Positions 1-12,090 of a DNA stretch of 64,000 nucleotides are shown piece by piece (position 1 is the stretch's first letter; each line of letters begins with the position of its first letter). The notes beneath the pieces were generated by a model. It saw nothing but the letters and a program-made list of their open reading frames with translations. It ran no database searches and was not told the DNA's origin. The DNA is from Vigna angularis (lineage: Eukaryota > Streptophyta > Magnoliopsida > Fabales > Fabaceae): positions 49,511,630 to 49,575,629 of the forward strand of contig NC_068970.1 of NCBI RefSeq assembly GCF_016808095.1, written 5' to 3'. Both the position numbers and the translations under genes were made by a program.

Positions 1-53
1 ATATTTTATATTCTTTAAGAGCGAAAACAAGATTTTTCTCTCAATAGTTTTAC

Positions 54-414
54 CTGAATTGATCTCATACTTGCACCGACGTGGTAGAAGATAGAGCCCA
101 AGCTTACAGATACTGCTATAAAGACAGTCAGACGTAACCAGTAATTGCTTATATCACGATAGATTTGCTTCGAAGATCTTTTCAGAAGAACCAGACACTG
201 AGTGAGGAATTCAGCGTGAATCTTCTTCCTTCCAACGGCACCAGAATCCTAGACGCATACATGCAAAATTAACTAAATGATCAGTCTAATCACAATTTAT
301 CGAGATTCCAAAACAATAATATTTGACATGTATAAGAAAATAAATTAACAATTGATAACTTATATATATCTTACTCCTTTTTAAATTAATTTATATTATT
401 TTCCATAAGTTTCA

Positions 415-488
<74 letters not shown>

Positions 489-1912
489 ATAAATGGAAGG
501 AATAAATTGAATGCGAAACTTACGTTTACACTTATTTTTGCTATTTCATTCTGAACGTGATTTCTATATTCAGACGATTTATAAGAACTGACAAGGATAT
601 TAGTTGCTTCTTCAGTGGTAATTCCTTCGTCGGCATCCTGAAAAACAACTCAACAAAGTCAAATTTTTATCTGCACCTTTCGTATATTATTACTATATGT
701 AAGAAATAAATACAAAACAGTATCTAAGGGCCTGAAGTATCCGAGTAAAAAGTAGAGGACAGAATCTAAGTTTGGCCAGAAATGTACCTGATTGAAATCT
801 TTGTTTATGATCCTTAGGTAATGATCAGAAGGATTGTAGAGAGGTGGGCAGGGAAAACCATTGGAAGAGAAAAACTGCACAGAAGGAAAAGTGTGACTAT
901 ATACAGAAACAGCAAGTGAAAATATAGGTGAAACTGCAAGGGATTATGGTTTGTAACCTGATTTGCATGAGAGGCTGGTCCAAAATACACGGTCTCTCCT
1001 GAAGAGAGAAGACAAAGATGATGAAAAAGTTGGAAAACCTGACTGCTAGGCTGGTGGATGGAAGCCACAATAGTCCTTTGAATTCCATCCTTTAGAATGA
1101 GACTTGCAATTCCAGTCATAACATAAAAGGAAGCTGCACTATCAAGGCCACTGGTTGGTTCATCAAGGAAGAGGAGTCTGGGATGTGTTAGAATCTCAAT
1201 GCATATGCTGAGTCTCCGTTTCTGTCCCCCACTCAGACCTTTACAACTCCATCCTCCAACCCTTGTGTTGATCGCATCTTGCAGACCCATTTCTCTCAGT
1301 GTAGCATCTGCTCGTTCCTTCTTCTCAGCTACAGACATGCTGTTTGGAAATTGGAGCTCAGCTGAGTAGTACAACGTTTCCCCAGCTGTTAAACATGACA
1401 GCATCGCATCGTCTTGTGTCACATACCCCTGCTTTCACATTTTTCACACTTATTATTTTTTTCTACCAAAATCTTATTATCTATTTTCAGGATCAGTATA
1501 GCTCTTACTGATGTTCCGTAGGCCAGTTCTTGCTTCAGGCCATTGATTAGAATCTTCCCCGTTTGCTTTATGTTCGATCCCAATCTTCCTGCATCGTGTT
1601 TCAATCGTATGATCACAACTGTTATATTTATATATTAACTAGCACATATAAACAAAGCAACTTCTTCTAATTTTACTCAACTACGAACACAACTTATCAT
1701 ACCTGCTAAAGCATCAAGAAGTGTTGATTTGCCACAACCAGAAGGACCCATTATAGCCAAAAGCTTCCCTGGTTGTGCATAACCAGTTAGACCATTCAGT
1801 ATTAATTTTCTATTCTTTCCACCGGCAACTCTAGCCTGCAAATCCTCCCATGTCACTGTTATGTCGTTCTCTTCCTCCATGTGTGTGCACTCTATACCAC
1901 TTTGATTACATC
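54..1912 (-). CDS. ABCG (WBC) half-size ABC transporter, gene 1, 3'-truncated by window edge
   Basis: ATP-driven membrane exporter of the plant ABCG/WBC half-transporter family, which dimerises; substrate unknown. Six exons read on the minus strand: 1703-1912, 1509-1588, 958-1428, 788-874, 524-637 and 54-248, all with GT-AG borders and consistent phase. The nucleotide-binding domain is complete: Walker [10 protein letters not shown] in the first exon, LSGGQKRR signature and LLFLDEP Walker B in the 471-bp exon, and the IHQPSS switch histidine. The exon at 54-248 begins the first membrane segment; the remaining transmembrane exons lie beyond base 1. An ATG at 1880 gives a start, but an in-frame acceptor at 1912 in the same phase as gene 2 suggests a further upstream first exon that I could not find. 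Exon sizes match gene 2 (80, 471, 87 and 195 bp), so the two are tandem duplicates. It resembles ABCG1/ABCG11-type proteins; the exact subgroup is uncertain. Confidence 0.9.
415..485. repeat. (CT)n-(TA)n compound microsatellite in ABCG gene 1 intron
   Basis: About 26 bp of CT repeats followed by about 45 bp of TA repeats, inside the intron between the exons at 524-637 and 54-248. Likely length-polymorphic. Confidence 0.95.
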
Positions 1913-1919
1913 CTGGTAC

Positions 1920-2990
1920 GAAGGTGATTATTTATAGAGAAGAACCAATTGCAATGTAGTTAAAATGATATTTTTTAAATATCAGAAAATAAGTTTTCAT
2001 TTGCGTTACGATGTATTAACAGATTGAAAGAGGATTAGGCAATACTTAATGGTGGAACAGAGTTTTGCATTGAGTATGGAAAGCGTGCCATACACTGTAA
2101 GTGAGTTATTGTATTGCCTAGTTTATAGAGAAATTAACGCTAGAATCGAAGGAGCAAAGATTTGACAACTAACTCCAACTCATTAATGCAGCCCTCTCGT
2201 ACGTTAAAAATACCAAAGTTATGTGATAATAATGGGTACTTCGATCTACCACGTTAACGTGGAAAAGGTAAGATTTGACCTGTAATTTTAGAACGTTTTA
2301 TAAGGTTTTATTATATATTTAGTCTATTTATTTGTTCATGGTTTAATTTTGCTTTACTATTTTCTTTTACATTTTCTATTTTTTTTTAAAAATAGATAAC
2401 AAAAATATTCTTCATGACGCAGATAAAATTTACTATATAGATAATTAATACATATTTATAGCAGGCAACGGGGAAATAAATATTTTAATATTCATTATTA
2501 AGTACAATATCATATTAGTCGTATTCGCGAATATTTAATGTAAAAAATAAAAATAAAAAATTAATTTATATTTTATTAAGTTAAATTTAATTAAAACTAA
2601 AATTAATTTATATGTTATTAAGTTAAATTAATTAAAATTAAATTTTCATTTATATTTAATTTAATTAAAATTATATTTTATATATTGAGTTACAATTTTA
2701 TCTAAATTTTATTTTAAAAATTTATAAAATAAACTTTTAAATATTTGCGGGATCTTCGAATATTTGTGAATTTTAAAATATTTGTGATTATTTTTTAAAT
2801 GGATGTCAGTCCCTAACGAGACATGTATAATGTGAAATTTTGGTTACACATTAGGTAACGGGTATACATTATCCGACCTGACTGGTTGCTATTCCTATTT
2901 TAATATATTTAATTTGCTAAATTGTTTTCCCGTATTTGTAGATGTTACATATAATTGAAAAAAATTCAATTATTTTTATTTTTTAATTCT
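1920..2990. other. Upstream region of ABCG gene 1, no gene seen
   Basis: AT-rich sequence upstream of the first recognised exon of ABCG gene 1. It may hold the missing short first exon and the promoter, but no coding exon or convincing TATA box could be assigned. From about 2500 it is low-complexity A/T. Confidence 0.5.
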
Positions 2991-2994
2991 TTTA

Positions 2995-3730
2995 ATTTAA
3001 GAAAAAACAAAAATTGTCATGTGATGTCACATGACCAATGCTACGTGTCATTGTTTCTGTCACATAGTCGTGTTTGTTTCCAATTTAGTCCATATATTTA
3101 TAATTTTAATTTAATTTAATCATTTTTTTGAAATAGAATAATTTGGTCCTCTCCAATTTAAAACCAAACTAGTAATTAAAATTAATTATAATTCTTATAC
3201 AAAGGATAAAGTAATTTTTTAAAATTTATTCATCAAATCACTCCACCTAAATATTTAATTATTTTTTATTTTTACATAAAAAAATTCCTATTTAAATTTA
3301 TACTTGTTTAAAAGTATTAAAAAATGTAAATGTAAAGTGACACTTGTAATTTTTAAATGTTTAATGTGAGAAATATTTTTAATGCAATAAGTATCACCTT
3401 AATTGATACTTATTTAGATGGAGTTTAAATAGGAATTCTTTTATGTAAAAATAGAAACAAAAATTAATTTGAATATTTAGATGGAGTTATTTTATGTACA
3501 AATTATAAAAAATAATTTAAGATGTATACATAATAATTAAGTTTAATTATTAATTTAGTTTCAAATTGGAGAGGGACCAAATTACTTCATTTAAGAAAAA
3601 AGACTAAATTGAATCAAAATTTTAAATATGAGAACTAAATTGAAAACAAGTATGACCATTTAAATGACATGTGGTAATTTCATTATCATGAAACACAATT
3701 ATGATCAAACAGGGACAATTTATATTTCTT
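2995..3730. mobile_element. Foldback / MITE-like inverted-repeat element
   Basis: The stretch at about 3066-3320 is matched by its reverse complement at about 3400-3645. For example, the ccaatttagtcc and ggtcctctccaattt words on the left pair with ggagagggaccaaatt and gaactaaattgaaaac on the right; the shared arm tacataaaa..attcctattta lies further in. Nearly the whole element can form one imperfect hairpin. No coding capacity. The outer ends are blurred and no target duplication was identified, so the coordinates are approximate. Confidence 0.6.
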
Positions 3731-5040
3731 TTATAAAAAAATAAAAATTAACTTGTGACATGTATAAACATAACATTAACTTCAATCTATAAAAAATGAC
3801 CAAGTTGAATTATTTTAAAAAATAAAAGGATTAAATTGAAAAAAAAATAAAGATGAAATTGAACAAACTTAACAACTACGATCAAATGTACAATTAACTT
3901 TTTTAAAAGTTAAAAAATAAATAATATAATTTTTTTAAAATTCAAGAAACTCTAAATAAACTGAATTTCAATCTTTGTAACACGTAATTTGATATATAAG
4001 TTATAATACATGTGTATGCTTTAATAAAATAATGTTTTTTAGAATATATTTATTATTTGAATATACATACATTGAGAAACTTTTGGAGTAATTGTATTGT
4101 GTACTTGTTTAATTTTCTATATAACATGTTGTAGTTTTTCATTGATTGAAGTAACACAATATATCTGTAGAAGTCGGAATTTGGATTCTTTGTAATTTAT
4201 CGCATGTTTGAGGCTGAGTATTACTTGTCGAAGTTTGAGTGTTGTCTATTAAAAGTCATGTGTTGCATGTCAAAGGCTGAGTATTACTTGTCGAAGGTTA
4301 TGTGTTTTCTGTTGAGTGTTGTGTGTCACTTGCTAAAAGCTATGTGTTGCCAACTAGGAGTGAGTATGCTGATAGCTTGATGTCGTTTGCCGAGGACTAC
4401 ATGTCTTATACAAGTACCATTTGTTTCCTGCTGAAGCTAATGGTGATCTATTAGATCATAAGTTGACTTTGGAAAAATAATGTCTCACTACTTCTACTCG
4501 GCCACAAGCTGGCCTATCTGACTGTTTCTACTTAGTCACAAACTAACCTTTAAGAACAATGTTTGATTGTTTCTAATCGAAGTAGTGATTGATGCCACAA
4601 TGATGGGTATCAACAAGGACATCATAACCATATTCTCTGAACTCTTAAAGATTTACCCAGTGTTCAAGATAGAGTCTTGTTGTATTATCTTCAGCAAGCC
4701 AACATGAGAGACTCTTCGAGCAGCCTCATACATCTTCTAGGGTTATGACATCATCTTGGTTTTGGTTTCTAACCATAGTAGAAGAGAGGGGGTTTGGATT
4801 ATGAGAGTTTTAGTGTTTTAGAGAGAAAATGCATGAGAGTGAGTGTGAGGGCTCGGGATTTCAGAGAAAACATATAGGGCATGAAAACGTTTGGTTTTCT
4901 TTGGCAGTTATATATGTGAGGGATAAAGGTGGTTTCTTGGAATTTGAATAGTCAGGGTTTTAAAGGTAATCATGGTACATTTAATATGGGTTGTACGATT
5001 TTGTTGACATGGAGATTTTGAAATCTCTTTTTCTTTTCCT
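3730..5040. other. Intergenic sequence with degenerate repeated words
   Basis: No gene seen. Around 4170-4390 a phrase like ctgagtattacttgtcgaag recurs imperfectly beside variants of gtgttgcatgtc, suggesting a decayed tandem repeat or an old LTR. Around 4740-4900 the sequence is less AT-rich but has no open frame. Confidence 0.4.
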
Positions 5041-5432
5041 AGATGATAATTAATAAGGCCACCTAGTAGGCTTCTATGCACCAAACTTTATGCATGAATG
5101 TAGTGTCCATAGGTGATTTGTCTTATACAATGTAAAAATATAATGTTTTAGACGATGTGTCCTAAACGTTATGCGTGCAATATTGGGTGTCTTCAGACAA
5201 TGTGTCTTATGATATTTTAACTAAGATACTACATGTATTTGTTCTCTTATAGTCTTATGATATCTTAACATATGTCTTATGATATCTTACCAGTATTTGT
5301 TCTCTTATAGTCTTCCTCGCTATTTGTTGGCTCTTCCTTTTTCTTCTTCCTTAGGTTTTGGAATGTAGAACTTCCTTTATCATAAGTGAGTATCCATTGT
5401 TCCGACATCATGGTGGGAGTTTCTCTTCTATT
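5040..5432 (-). mobile_element. LTR-like fragment, left half of a split LTR
   Basis: The part at 5290-5432 (ccagtatt to cttctatt) is repeated in direct orientation at 10329-10474 with a few mismatches. The right-hand copy continues into an LTR-like sequence up to about 11210. A large inverted-repeat element lies between the two copies, so this appears to be the left part of a host LTR interrupted by that insertion. Confidence 0.5.
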
Positions 5433-6983
5433 GGTCCATAAACTATCATGCGATTTTAGTTTTTGTCCTTTTTAGAAACTTTAGTCCATTTTCATCCCTC
5501 TCCTTTTAAAAAATCATAGATGTAGTCCACCACAACATTAGTATTTTTCTAATGTGGCTAACAGTGTGCCACATAACCTACAACATATAATAACACGTGG
5601 TGATACATTTTTAATTTCATTTTTTGAATTAAAATTAACTTTTGATACTTGACAACGAGGACTACCACGTTTCAAATTCCCTCATTTACTTAGAATTAAG
5701 GTTTCCATGATTGCAGATGAGAATGTTGGTGGCGTTTTGTGATTTTGTTTTAGATATGAGGAGACACAATTTGAGGTTTTCGTCTTCGTGTGGGTTCTGA
5801 TTTAATTTGTATGTTCGCTCTGATTGCACGATTTGAGATTTAGGTGACACGACTTGATCTGCAATTAGTGCGATGTTGAAGATGATGAAGGTGTGAAATA
5901 GTCGTTCACGATTAAGGTTTCAATTTGGGGTTATCTAAGATGGCCCTATGGTGGATGAACATTCTGGATTCTGTGTTGGGTTTTTGCAAGTGAGTGAACA
6001 ATGGTGTGATTCTGTGAAAGACTTTTTCTTCAAAGTATAAAGAAATGGACTTGAGCCATGCCATACTGAAACTACTATTCTATAATTACGAAAATTATAT
6101 TTCATCAAGTTTGAAAATTTTAGGTATTGAACATCAATGTGATTAAGAAAAAGCTTGCTACTTGTGGAACTTACGAAAATTATGGATATGTGTAATATAA
6201 TTGTTTGCATATTCAAGATTCTGAACTTTCTACAAAATCTCCACAATGGCCAACACAAGTCCATGTGTTGGTCTTCAATGAATTTTTTTTGTCAAAGCCA
6301 AAGTTTTGTTCATTGCAACAAAAGCCTCAATAGTTTTTTTTTTTGAATTCACACATCTTTCTACAAGAATTTCCATTGCTTAAGTTTGGACAACCACACT
6401 TTTGCAATGTGTGGAGATGTAATGATTCAATTTCTTCCATTAATCCATCCCTCACATATATACACCCAAAAGAACATTAGAGACTTTGATATCATACTTT
6501 TAAAAATTAGATTTCCATTATGAGAATATTCTTTCAGCTTACAGAACGTCCCCAAGCTTCACCAAGCATGTTAGCATGCAAATGTAGTTAGCATAACTGA
6601 TTATTTCATCATCTCATTAAAAGGGTGAGGACTCATCACTAGCCTCAACTAATGCACTTTAAGAGATTCTCACCCCTAATTCTCAAAACACATTTTTAAA
6701 AGGCACAATCATAGTTAACTTATGGTATTATAAAAGCAATAAGTCACTATAAGAAGAGGCATGACAAATAAAGAATACAACACCAAATCAATTGCTAAAT
6801 AAGTTTAGGCCTCTAAGGCATAACAAATAGATTTGATGCCTAAATCAAAAAGTAAGAATTATCCTTACTTTTGAATCAAACTCATCATCTCTTATATATC
6901 TTGACCTTTCTTAAAGATTATTTCTATCATTAATAATATACTCATATATTATCCTCTTTCTTTAACATCTTATCCTCTTTCTT

Positions 6984-7288
6984 AAAGCATTTAGTGTTCT
7001 TGAACCAGACAAAGAGGAAGATGAAGATGTTGAGAAGAACCCGATGAAGATGTCGGCCAAGATGGTTGAGAAATAGCCTAAGGTCAGAAACGAGTTGGTC
7101 AAGGTTATTGATAAGTCGGACATAGCAAAGTTAGTCAAAGCATTAAAGATGTCAACAAAAGTAAAAGACAAAAGGGCAATAAGGAAAAAGAAGAACTCAA
7201 ATTTGATTGAAAGAAGCAAACCCGGTGTGGGATGATGCACATGGAAAGCCGAACGAAGGAAGGAAGAATTTAAGTTTATGGGAGTGTT
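6984..7288 (+). mobile_element. Copia internal 3'-end fragment (duplicate of 8966-9264)
   Basis: Nearly identical to 8966-9264, including a shared in-frame TAG and the purine-rich tract before the LTR. Because it directly precedes an LTR that is followed by a second internal region, the order internal-LTR-internal-LTR points to a recombined tandem copy. Confidence 0.75.
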
Positions 7289-7609
7289 TGTTGGGATAAA
7301 CTTAAATTTTAGGGTTTTATTAGTAATTTTTGTTTAAATCTTATTTTATTAATTTTTGGGTATAGTAATATTTAGTTTGATTTAATAGAGATAAAATAAG
7401 GATACGTAGTTATGATTTTCGGTTTATCTAGGTACAATATTATTTTATGATAAATTAAGCCAATGTTATTTTTAAGATAGTTGATATTTTATTTTTATTC
7501 CCCGTAATATTATAAGTGCTATGGCTATTTAAAGCCCTTCAATTATCAATGAATAGCAAGACTCAATTTCAAGAAAATATCAGAGTGCGTATATTGTGAG
7601 ATTTTCTCA
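7289..7609 (+). repeat. Copia LTR (321 bp)
   Basis: Starts TGTTGGGA and ends TTCTCA, followed four bases later by a tRNA-Met primer-binding site. The right-hand counterpart at 9265-9320 keeps only the first eight bases and the last part, the middle being deleted. Confidence 0.8.
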
Positions 7610-7613
7610 TTAG

Positions 7614-7625
7614 TGGTATCAGAGC
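7614..7625 (+). other. Primer-binding site, initiator tRNA-Met type
   Basis: TGGTATCAGAGC, the classic plant Copia primer-binding site, just inside the LTR at 7289-7609. Confidence 0.9.
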
Positions 7626-7722
7626 TTTATGCTCTGAGTACCGAAAGAGAGAAAAAGAGAGATAGGAGAGAGTCAAACACCGTGAGAGAAAAAGTGAGTG
7701 CTTGATTTTTTGTGTGAAAGAG

Positions 7723-8866
7723 ATGACAAAGGTAGTCAATGGGATGAGTGTGCCACAATTATCGGAAAATACTAATTACGACAATTGGTCTTTGCAGATG
7801 CAGGTTCTTCTTGGATCCCAAGATGTATGGGACATATATAGTGGAGGGCGGGTACAATGAACCCGCGGATGATGAGCATCAGATAGTGAACCAGATTGCT
7901 GCATTGAAAAAGACACGAGTGAAAGACAGATCGGCTTTGTACTTTCTGTATAATGTAGTGGATGAATCTGGATTCGAGAAAATAGCTAATGCAAAGTCAA
8001 CAAAAGAAACATGGGAAATTCTGAAGGTGGCATACAAAAGAGATACCCATGTGAAGCAGGTTCGAGTACAAGCTCTCAGAAGAGAGTTTGAACATATGGA
8101 GATGGATGAAAATGAGGGAGTTGTCGAGTTTATAACTCGAGTGCAGAAGATGGCCAACCAAGTTGGAATGAATAGAGAAGAGGTTCCTCCTAACCGGGTT
8201 GCAGAAAAGATCTTGAGAAATCTAATGGATGATTTTGAAAGTATCGTGGTCACTATTGAAGAGACAAAGGATTTGTCAACTCTCACTATGGAGGAGTTAG
8301 CTGGGTCATTAAAAGCCCACGAATTGTGAAAGAAAACGAAAAGGAAGGAACCCGATGATCAAGCACTACAGGTACAGTTTGACTCGAATAAAACTCGGAT
8401 TACTCAGAGTCGAGGTCCTAGCGGTAGAGAGCAAGGAAGCCGAGGACGAGGTGGACGTGGCCGAGGTAATTTTGAGAATGATAGTGAAGAGCAAACCGAT
8501 AAGCAAAATTGGTGTGACCGAGGACAAGGAAAAGGCCAAGGTGATCAGTCAGGAATTGAGTGTTTTAAGTGTGGCAAGTATGGCCACTATGCAAACGAGT
8601 GTAGATCAAGCAAGTGCTACAACTGTGGCAAGGTTGGTCATATTGCAAAGTATTGCAAGTCCGAGACAAAGGGGGAGACAAATCTCGTTACTGAAGATGT
8701 TGAAGAAGAGTGTGGAATCTTGTTGATGGCAAAGAGCTTGGATGCAATGGACATGGAGAGCCCAATCCCAACAATGGATGAAGTGATCTTAGTAAAGGAT
8801 GCAACAATTATGGAGAAGGAAAACCTGGAGAAAGAACTCAAACAAAAAGATGAAGAGATTCAATAG
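7723..8866 (+). pseudogene. Copia gag pseudogene with two CCHC zinc knuckles
   Basis: Retrotransposon nucleocapsid gene, now broken. The frame starts at ATG 7723 (MTKVVNGMSVPQLSE...), runs through the typical NYDNWSLQMQ gag start, and stops at 7858-7860 because of an apparent extra tata near 7834. The correct frame continues in the 7748-8329 ORF (UBN2/DUF4219-type gag) and meets a TGA at 8327-8329. It then carries on through a GRGGRGRG basic stretch to two zinc knuckles encoded at 8561-8656 (CFKCGKYGHYANEC and CYNCGKVGHIAKYC), ending at TAG 8864-8866. No protease, integrase or reverse transcriptase follows before the right LTR, so the copy is also internally deleted or non-autonomous. Confidence 0.85.
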
Positions 8867-9264
8867 ATAGGGAGGCTTCTAGATGAAGCTAATGAAATTA
8901 TGAATAAACAGAGAGTTGAGCTTGAGGAGCTGAAGAATGAGGCTCTTGAAAAAGAGGAGAAAGCATCTAGTGTTCTTGAACCAGACAAAGAGGAAGATGA
9001 AGATGTTGAGAAGAACCCGATGAAGATGTCGGCCAAGATGGTTGAGAAATAGCCTAAGGTCAGAAACGAGTTGGTCAAGGTTATTGATAAGTCGGACATA
9101 GCAAAGTTAGTCAAAGCATTAAAGATGTCAACCAAGGTAAAAGACAGGAGGGCAATAAGGAAAAAGAAGAACTCAAATTTGATTGAAAGAAGCAAACCCG
9201 GTGTGAGATGATGCACATGGAAAGCCGAACAAAAGAAGGAAGAATTTAAGTTTATGGGGGAGTT
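8867..9264 (+). mobile_element. Copia internal 3' region
   Basis: Acidic/lysine-rich former coding sequence (KASSVLEPDKEEDEDVEK) with a TAG, ending in a purine-rich tract (tatgggggag) before the right LTR remnant. Its distal part is duplicated at 6984-7288. Confidence 0.7.
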
Positions 9265-9320
9265 TGTTGGGACTCAATTTTAGGAAAATATCAGAGTGCG
9301 TATATTGTGAGATTTTCTCA
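9265..9320 (+). repeat. Truncated Copia 3' LTR
   Basis: TGTTGGGA joined directly to ctcaatttta..aaaatatcagagtgcg and ending TTCTCA. Compared with 7289-7609 about 265 bp of the middle is missing. Confidence 0.75.
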
Positions 9321-9324
9321 TTAG

Positions 9325-9980
9325 TGTTTATATGGAGGGACAACACACACACACACACATACACATACATCTTCACACTGGTAAGATATTGTCCGCTTTG
9401 GGCCAAACCCTCACGAATTTGCTTTTGGTACCACTCCGAAAGGCCTCTTACCAATAGAGGTATCTTATGTGTATATAAACTCATGTCCATCTCTTATTTT
9501 ATCCGATGTGGGACTTTGTTTGTACCCAATATCCTCCCCTCAAACAAAGGACTATGGTTCTTCTACCTCCCCTACAGCGGAAGTCTTTTCTTGTCCTCGA
9601 GTACACCATGGTCAACACTCTCTTTCACGATCCATGGTCACAACACTAAGCATCTCTTGCTCTCCACCTCTCATGACTCATCTGGCTATTTGTTGACCAC
9701 CTGCCAAGGCTTCACCTGATCATGGAGGGACGTACTCGTTTGAGCCCGGTCACCATACCTAAACAAGGCTCTGATACCATTTGTAGGGAGGGTCAACAAA
9801 TGCACACATATACATAGATCTCCACACTGGTAAGATATTGTCCGTTTTGGGCCAAGCCCTTACGGATTTGCTTTTGGTACCACTCCAAATAGCCTCTTAC
9901 CAATGGAGGTATCTTATGTGTATATAAACCCATGTCCATCTCTTATTTTAACCGATGCGGGACTTTGTTTGTACCCAACA
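9325..9980 (-). mobile_element. TRIM-type miniature LTR retrotransposon
   Basis: Two direct repeats of about 200 bp (9325-9531 and 9782-9980) share cacactggtaagatattgtcc, ttgggccaa, tttgcttttggtaccactcc and gggactttgtttgtaccc. Next to the right repeat is GGCTCTGATACCA (9767-9779), the reverse complement of a tRNA-Met primer-binding site. Next to the left repeat is tcctcccctcaaac, whose complement is a polypurine tract. The element therefore reads on the minus strand: LTR, PBS, about 250 bp without coding capacity, PPT, LTR. The LTR contains a TATA-like tatataaa. No matching target duplication was found, so one edge may be rearranged. Confidence 0.85.
9767..9779 (-). other. TRIM primer-binding site
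   Basis: Plus-strand GGCTCTGATACCA is the complement of TGGTATCAGAGCC, adjacent to the LTR at 9782-9980 and fixing the element's orientation. Confidence 0.85.
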
Positions 9981-10328
9981 TTGTGGTCGTGATTCGTTGT
10001 GGTTGAGGATTCATGGTGGTTCATGAAATAGTCGCTCACGTCGTGTGGTGGTTGACGGTGGTTCATGATGTTAGGGTTTCTGTAGAGAAGATAATGAAGT
10101 GACAGCCTATCATTAGTCACCAATACACGTGTCTTGAAGACGTGGCACATCGTTAGCCATGTCAGAAAAAGACTAACACTGTTGGTTGTGGAGGACTACA
10201 TCTGAGACTTTTTATAAGGAAAGGGATGAAAATTGATCAAAGTTTCGAAGAGGGATGGAAACTAAAATCACATGATAGTATAGGGACCAAAAACATATTT
10301 AATCCATAGAAAGTTTATATTTATCTTT

Positions 10329-11210
10329 CCAGTATTTTTTCTCTTGTAGTCTTCCTCGCTCTTTGTTGGCTCTTCCTTTTTCCTCTTCCTTAGGTTTTGG
10401 AATGTAGACCTTCCTTCTTTAAGATAAGTGAGTATTCAGTGTCCCAACGTCATGGTGAGAGTTTGTCTTCTATTATTTATTAAGTCTATAAGAGAAATAA
10501 TTTGGTTCTTTGGTTCCCAAAATGTTATTCATCTCTAACAACGTCTTTTTCTTGGTTACATTGATTCTGATCATATCTTTCTGTTTTAGTGATCTGCACA
10601 AATATCAAGAAAAAGGTATACAAACAACGAAACACTTTATTGTACGTGCATTAAATATTATGAACATGGATAAGCATTAGGCCATATTGTATGTTCAAAA
10701 CATTTTATCATTTGTCATATCATTAATAAATGCATCGTCTGGTAAAACATACATATATTTGATTATCATATGGTGTAAACCATTAGATGCTTTATCAATG
10801 GTCTTTGACTATAGCGTTTAGCGGTCATACATTAGACAATTGTTAAAATCCTTTACTTGAGTTAACATTGTATTGAATAAACCTTTCTTTTAGCTTCAAT
10901 GTTATAAAAGAGATAGACTTTCTTGTCATAAAATGCTAGCTTGTTACTCATATCATGTATAAAAAAGAGAGATGCTTTCTTTTCTTAGATGCAGTTCATA
11001 AACTTAGTTCATCAAACAGTTCTATCTAGAAAGTCTTATTCATAAGCTTGATTTTGTCTAAAACAGATGTTGCAAAATATTTTTCTCTTACATGTTATTT
11101 CTTTTAAACAACTTCTCAACGATATTTTTTTTTATGTTTTTGTTAAACTTCAAAATTTGAGTTTTTTAGACAGTCTATTTTCTAGACAGACTACTATTAA
11201 CAAGGATGTC
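10329..11210 (-). mobile_element. LTR-like sequence, right half of a split LTR
   Basis: The first 146 bp repeat 5290-5432. Further along, ctgcacaaat...cattaaat and gttaaacttcaaaa..tgag...tagacagt resemble the LTR-like sequence at about 46670-47045, so both are diverged members of one LTR family read on the minus strand. No coding sequence. The end near 11200 is approximate. Confidence 0.5.
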
Positions 11211-12090
11211 TGCATATAGATAGCATTCATAGTTTCTTTAGTAGCCAAAGCTTTAGTCCTAGAAATTTTCTCCCCTCAACTCATAACCAAGTTAGAGTAA
11301 GCTTTCATTATATAATACTCTAAAATTCAATTTAATCCATAATAGTTAAATTATAATTTAATAATATTGTGCAACAACTAAATAAAAGATAAATGTAAAA
11401 TAAAGAAACTATATAATCTTGAGTAACCTAGAGTATTAAACACTTTAAATAAATCATTCTAGCATAAGTCTTATAAGCTCTTATTGAAACTAAAACCAAT
11501 CATTCGAAAGTAGTTTGTTAAAAAGATAGATTATAAGAGCTTTTCTTTCTTATTTTCTACAACTTTTTAAAATGTTTAAATATGGACGAAAACAATTTTC
11601 AGTTTTAGAAAAACATTGAAAATAAGCGCAGATAAAATTTTGCTTTAATCGAGATTTGGAGTTGTTTTAGGTAAGTTTTAGTCCTCATTTTCTTAGGTAA
11701 GTTTTAGTGAAGAGTAATTTGTGAAGAATAAGAATAAAATTTTATCAAAATTTGGGCAACATAGACACATAAGAAGACACCAAGTCAAATATTTCAAGAA
11801 GAACATGAGCATAAAAGGTTGAACAATTAAGTCCTAAGAATCATCATGGAATTCCAACACAAGCATGAAAATGAAAACGCATATATAGCACAAAAAATGC
11901 ACATGGGCATAGAGAGATAGGGGCATAAATAAATAAACAAATTTGAATTATTACACATTAAAATAATTTGAAATTACATGCATGGATTCATCTAGGGAAA
12001 TTGAGATAGTAAATTCAAAAGATTATCATATAAAACTAACACATTGAGCATCATTTGACTCTAGTGTCTCTAACTGATTGTAGTGAGATA
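11210..12090. other. 3' flank of ABCG gene 2, no gene seen
   Basis: AT-rich sequence immediately downstream of the ABCG gene 2 stop codon. Its part next to 12091 should hold the 3' UTR. No other coding frame or repeat was recognised. Confidence 0.5.

Larger units (their letters stand above)
5431..10308. mobile_element. Large terminal-inverted-repeat (Mutator-like) element with nested retroelements
   Basis: Bases 5431-5600 (from ggtccataaactatcatg) match the reverse complement of about 10140-10308. Both arms share actatcatg.gattttag, attttcatcccttt, agatgtagtcc.ccacaac and tgtgccac. The left arm lacks the outermost roughly 15 bp (ggattaaatatgttt) present on the right. The interior at 5620-5960 and 9990-10130 shares the word gaaatagtcg.tcacg, with Copia and TRIM sequences between. 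No transposase frame was seen. Assignment to Mutator-like elements rests on layout similar to the 22.1-kb element; there is no clean target duplication. Confidence 0.55.

Noticed and set aside
814..1422. A 202-codon single-exon gene
   Set aside because: It is the 471-bp ABCG exon read through its donor site into the intron.
9325..9980. Cassandra-type TRIM with 5S rRNA-like LTR
   Set aside because: The LTR lacks the 5S internal promoter blocks; only the TRIM layout fits.
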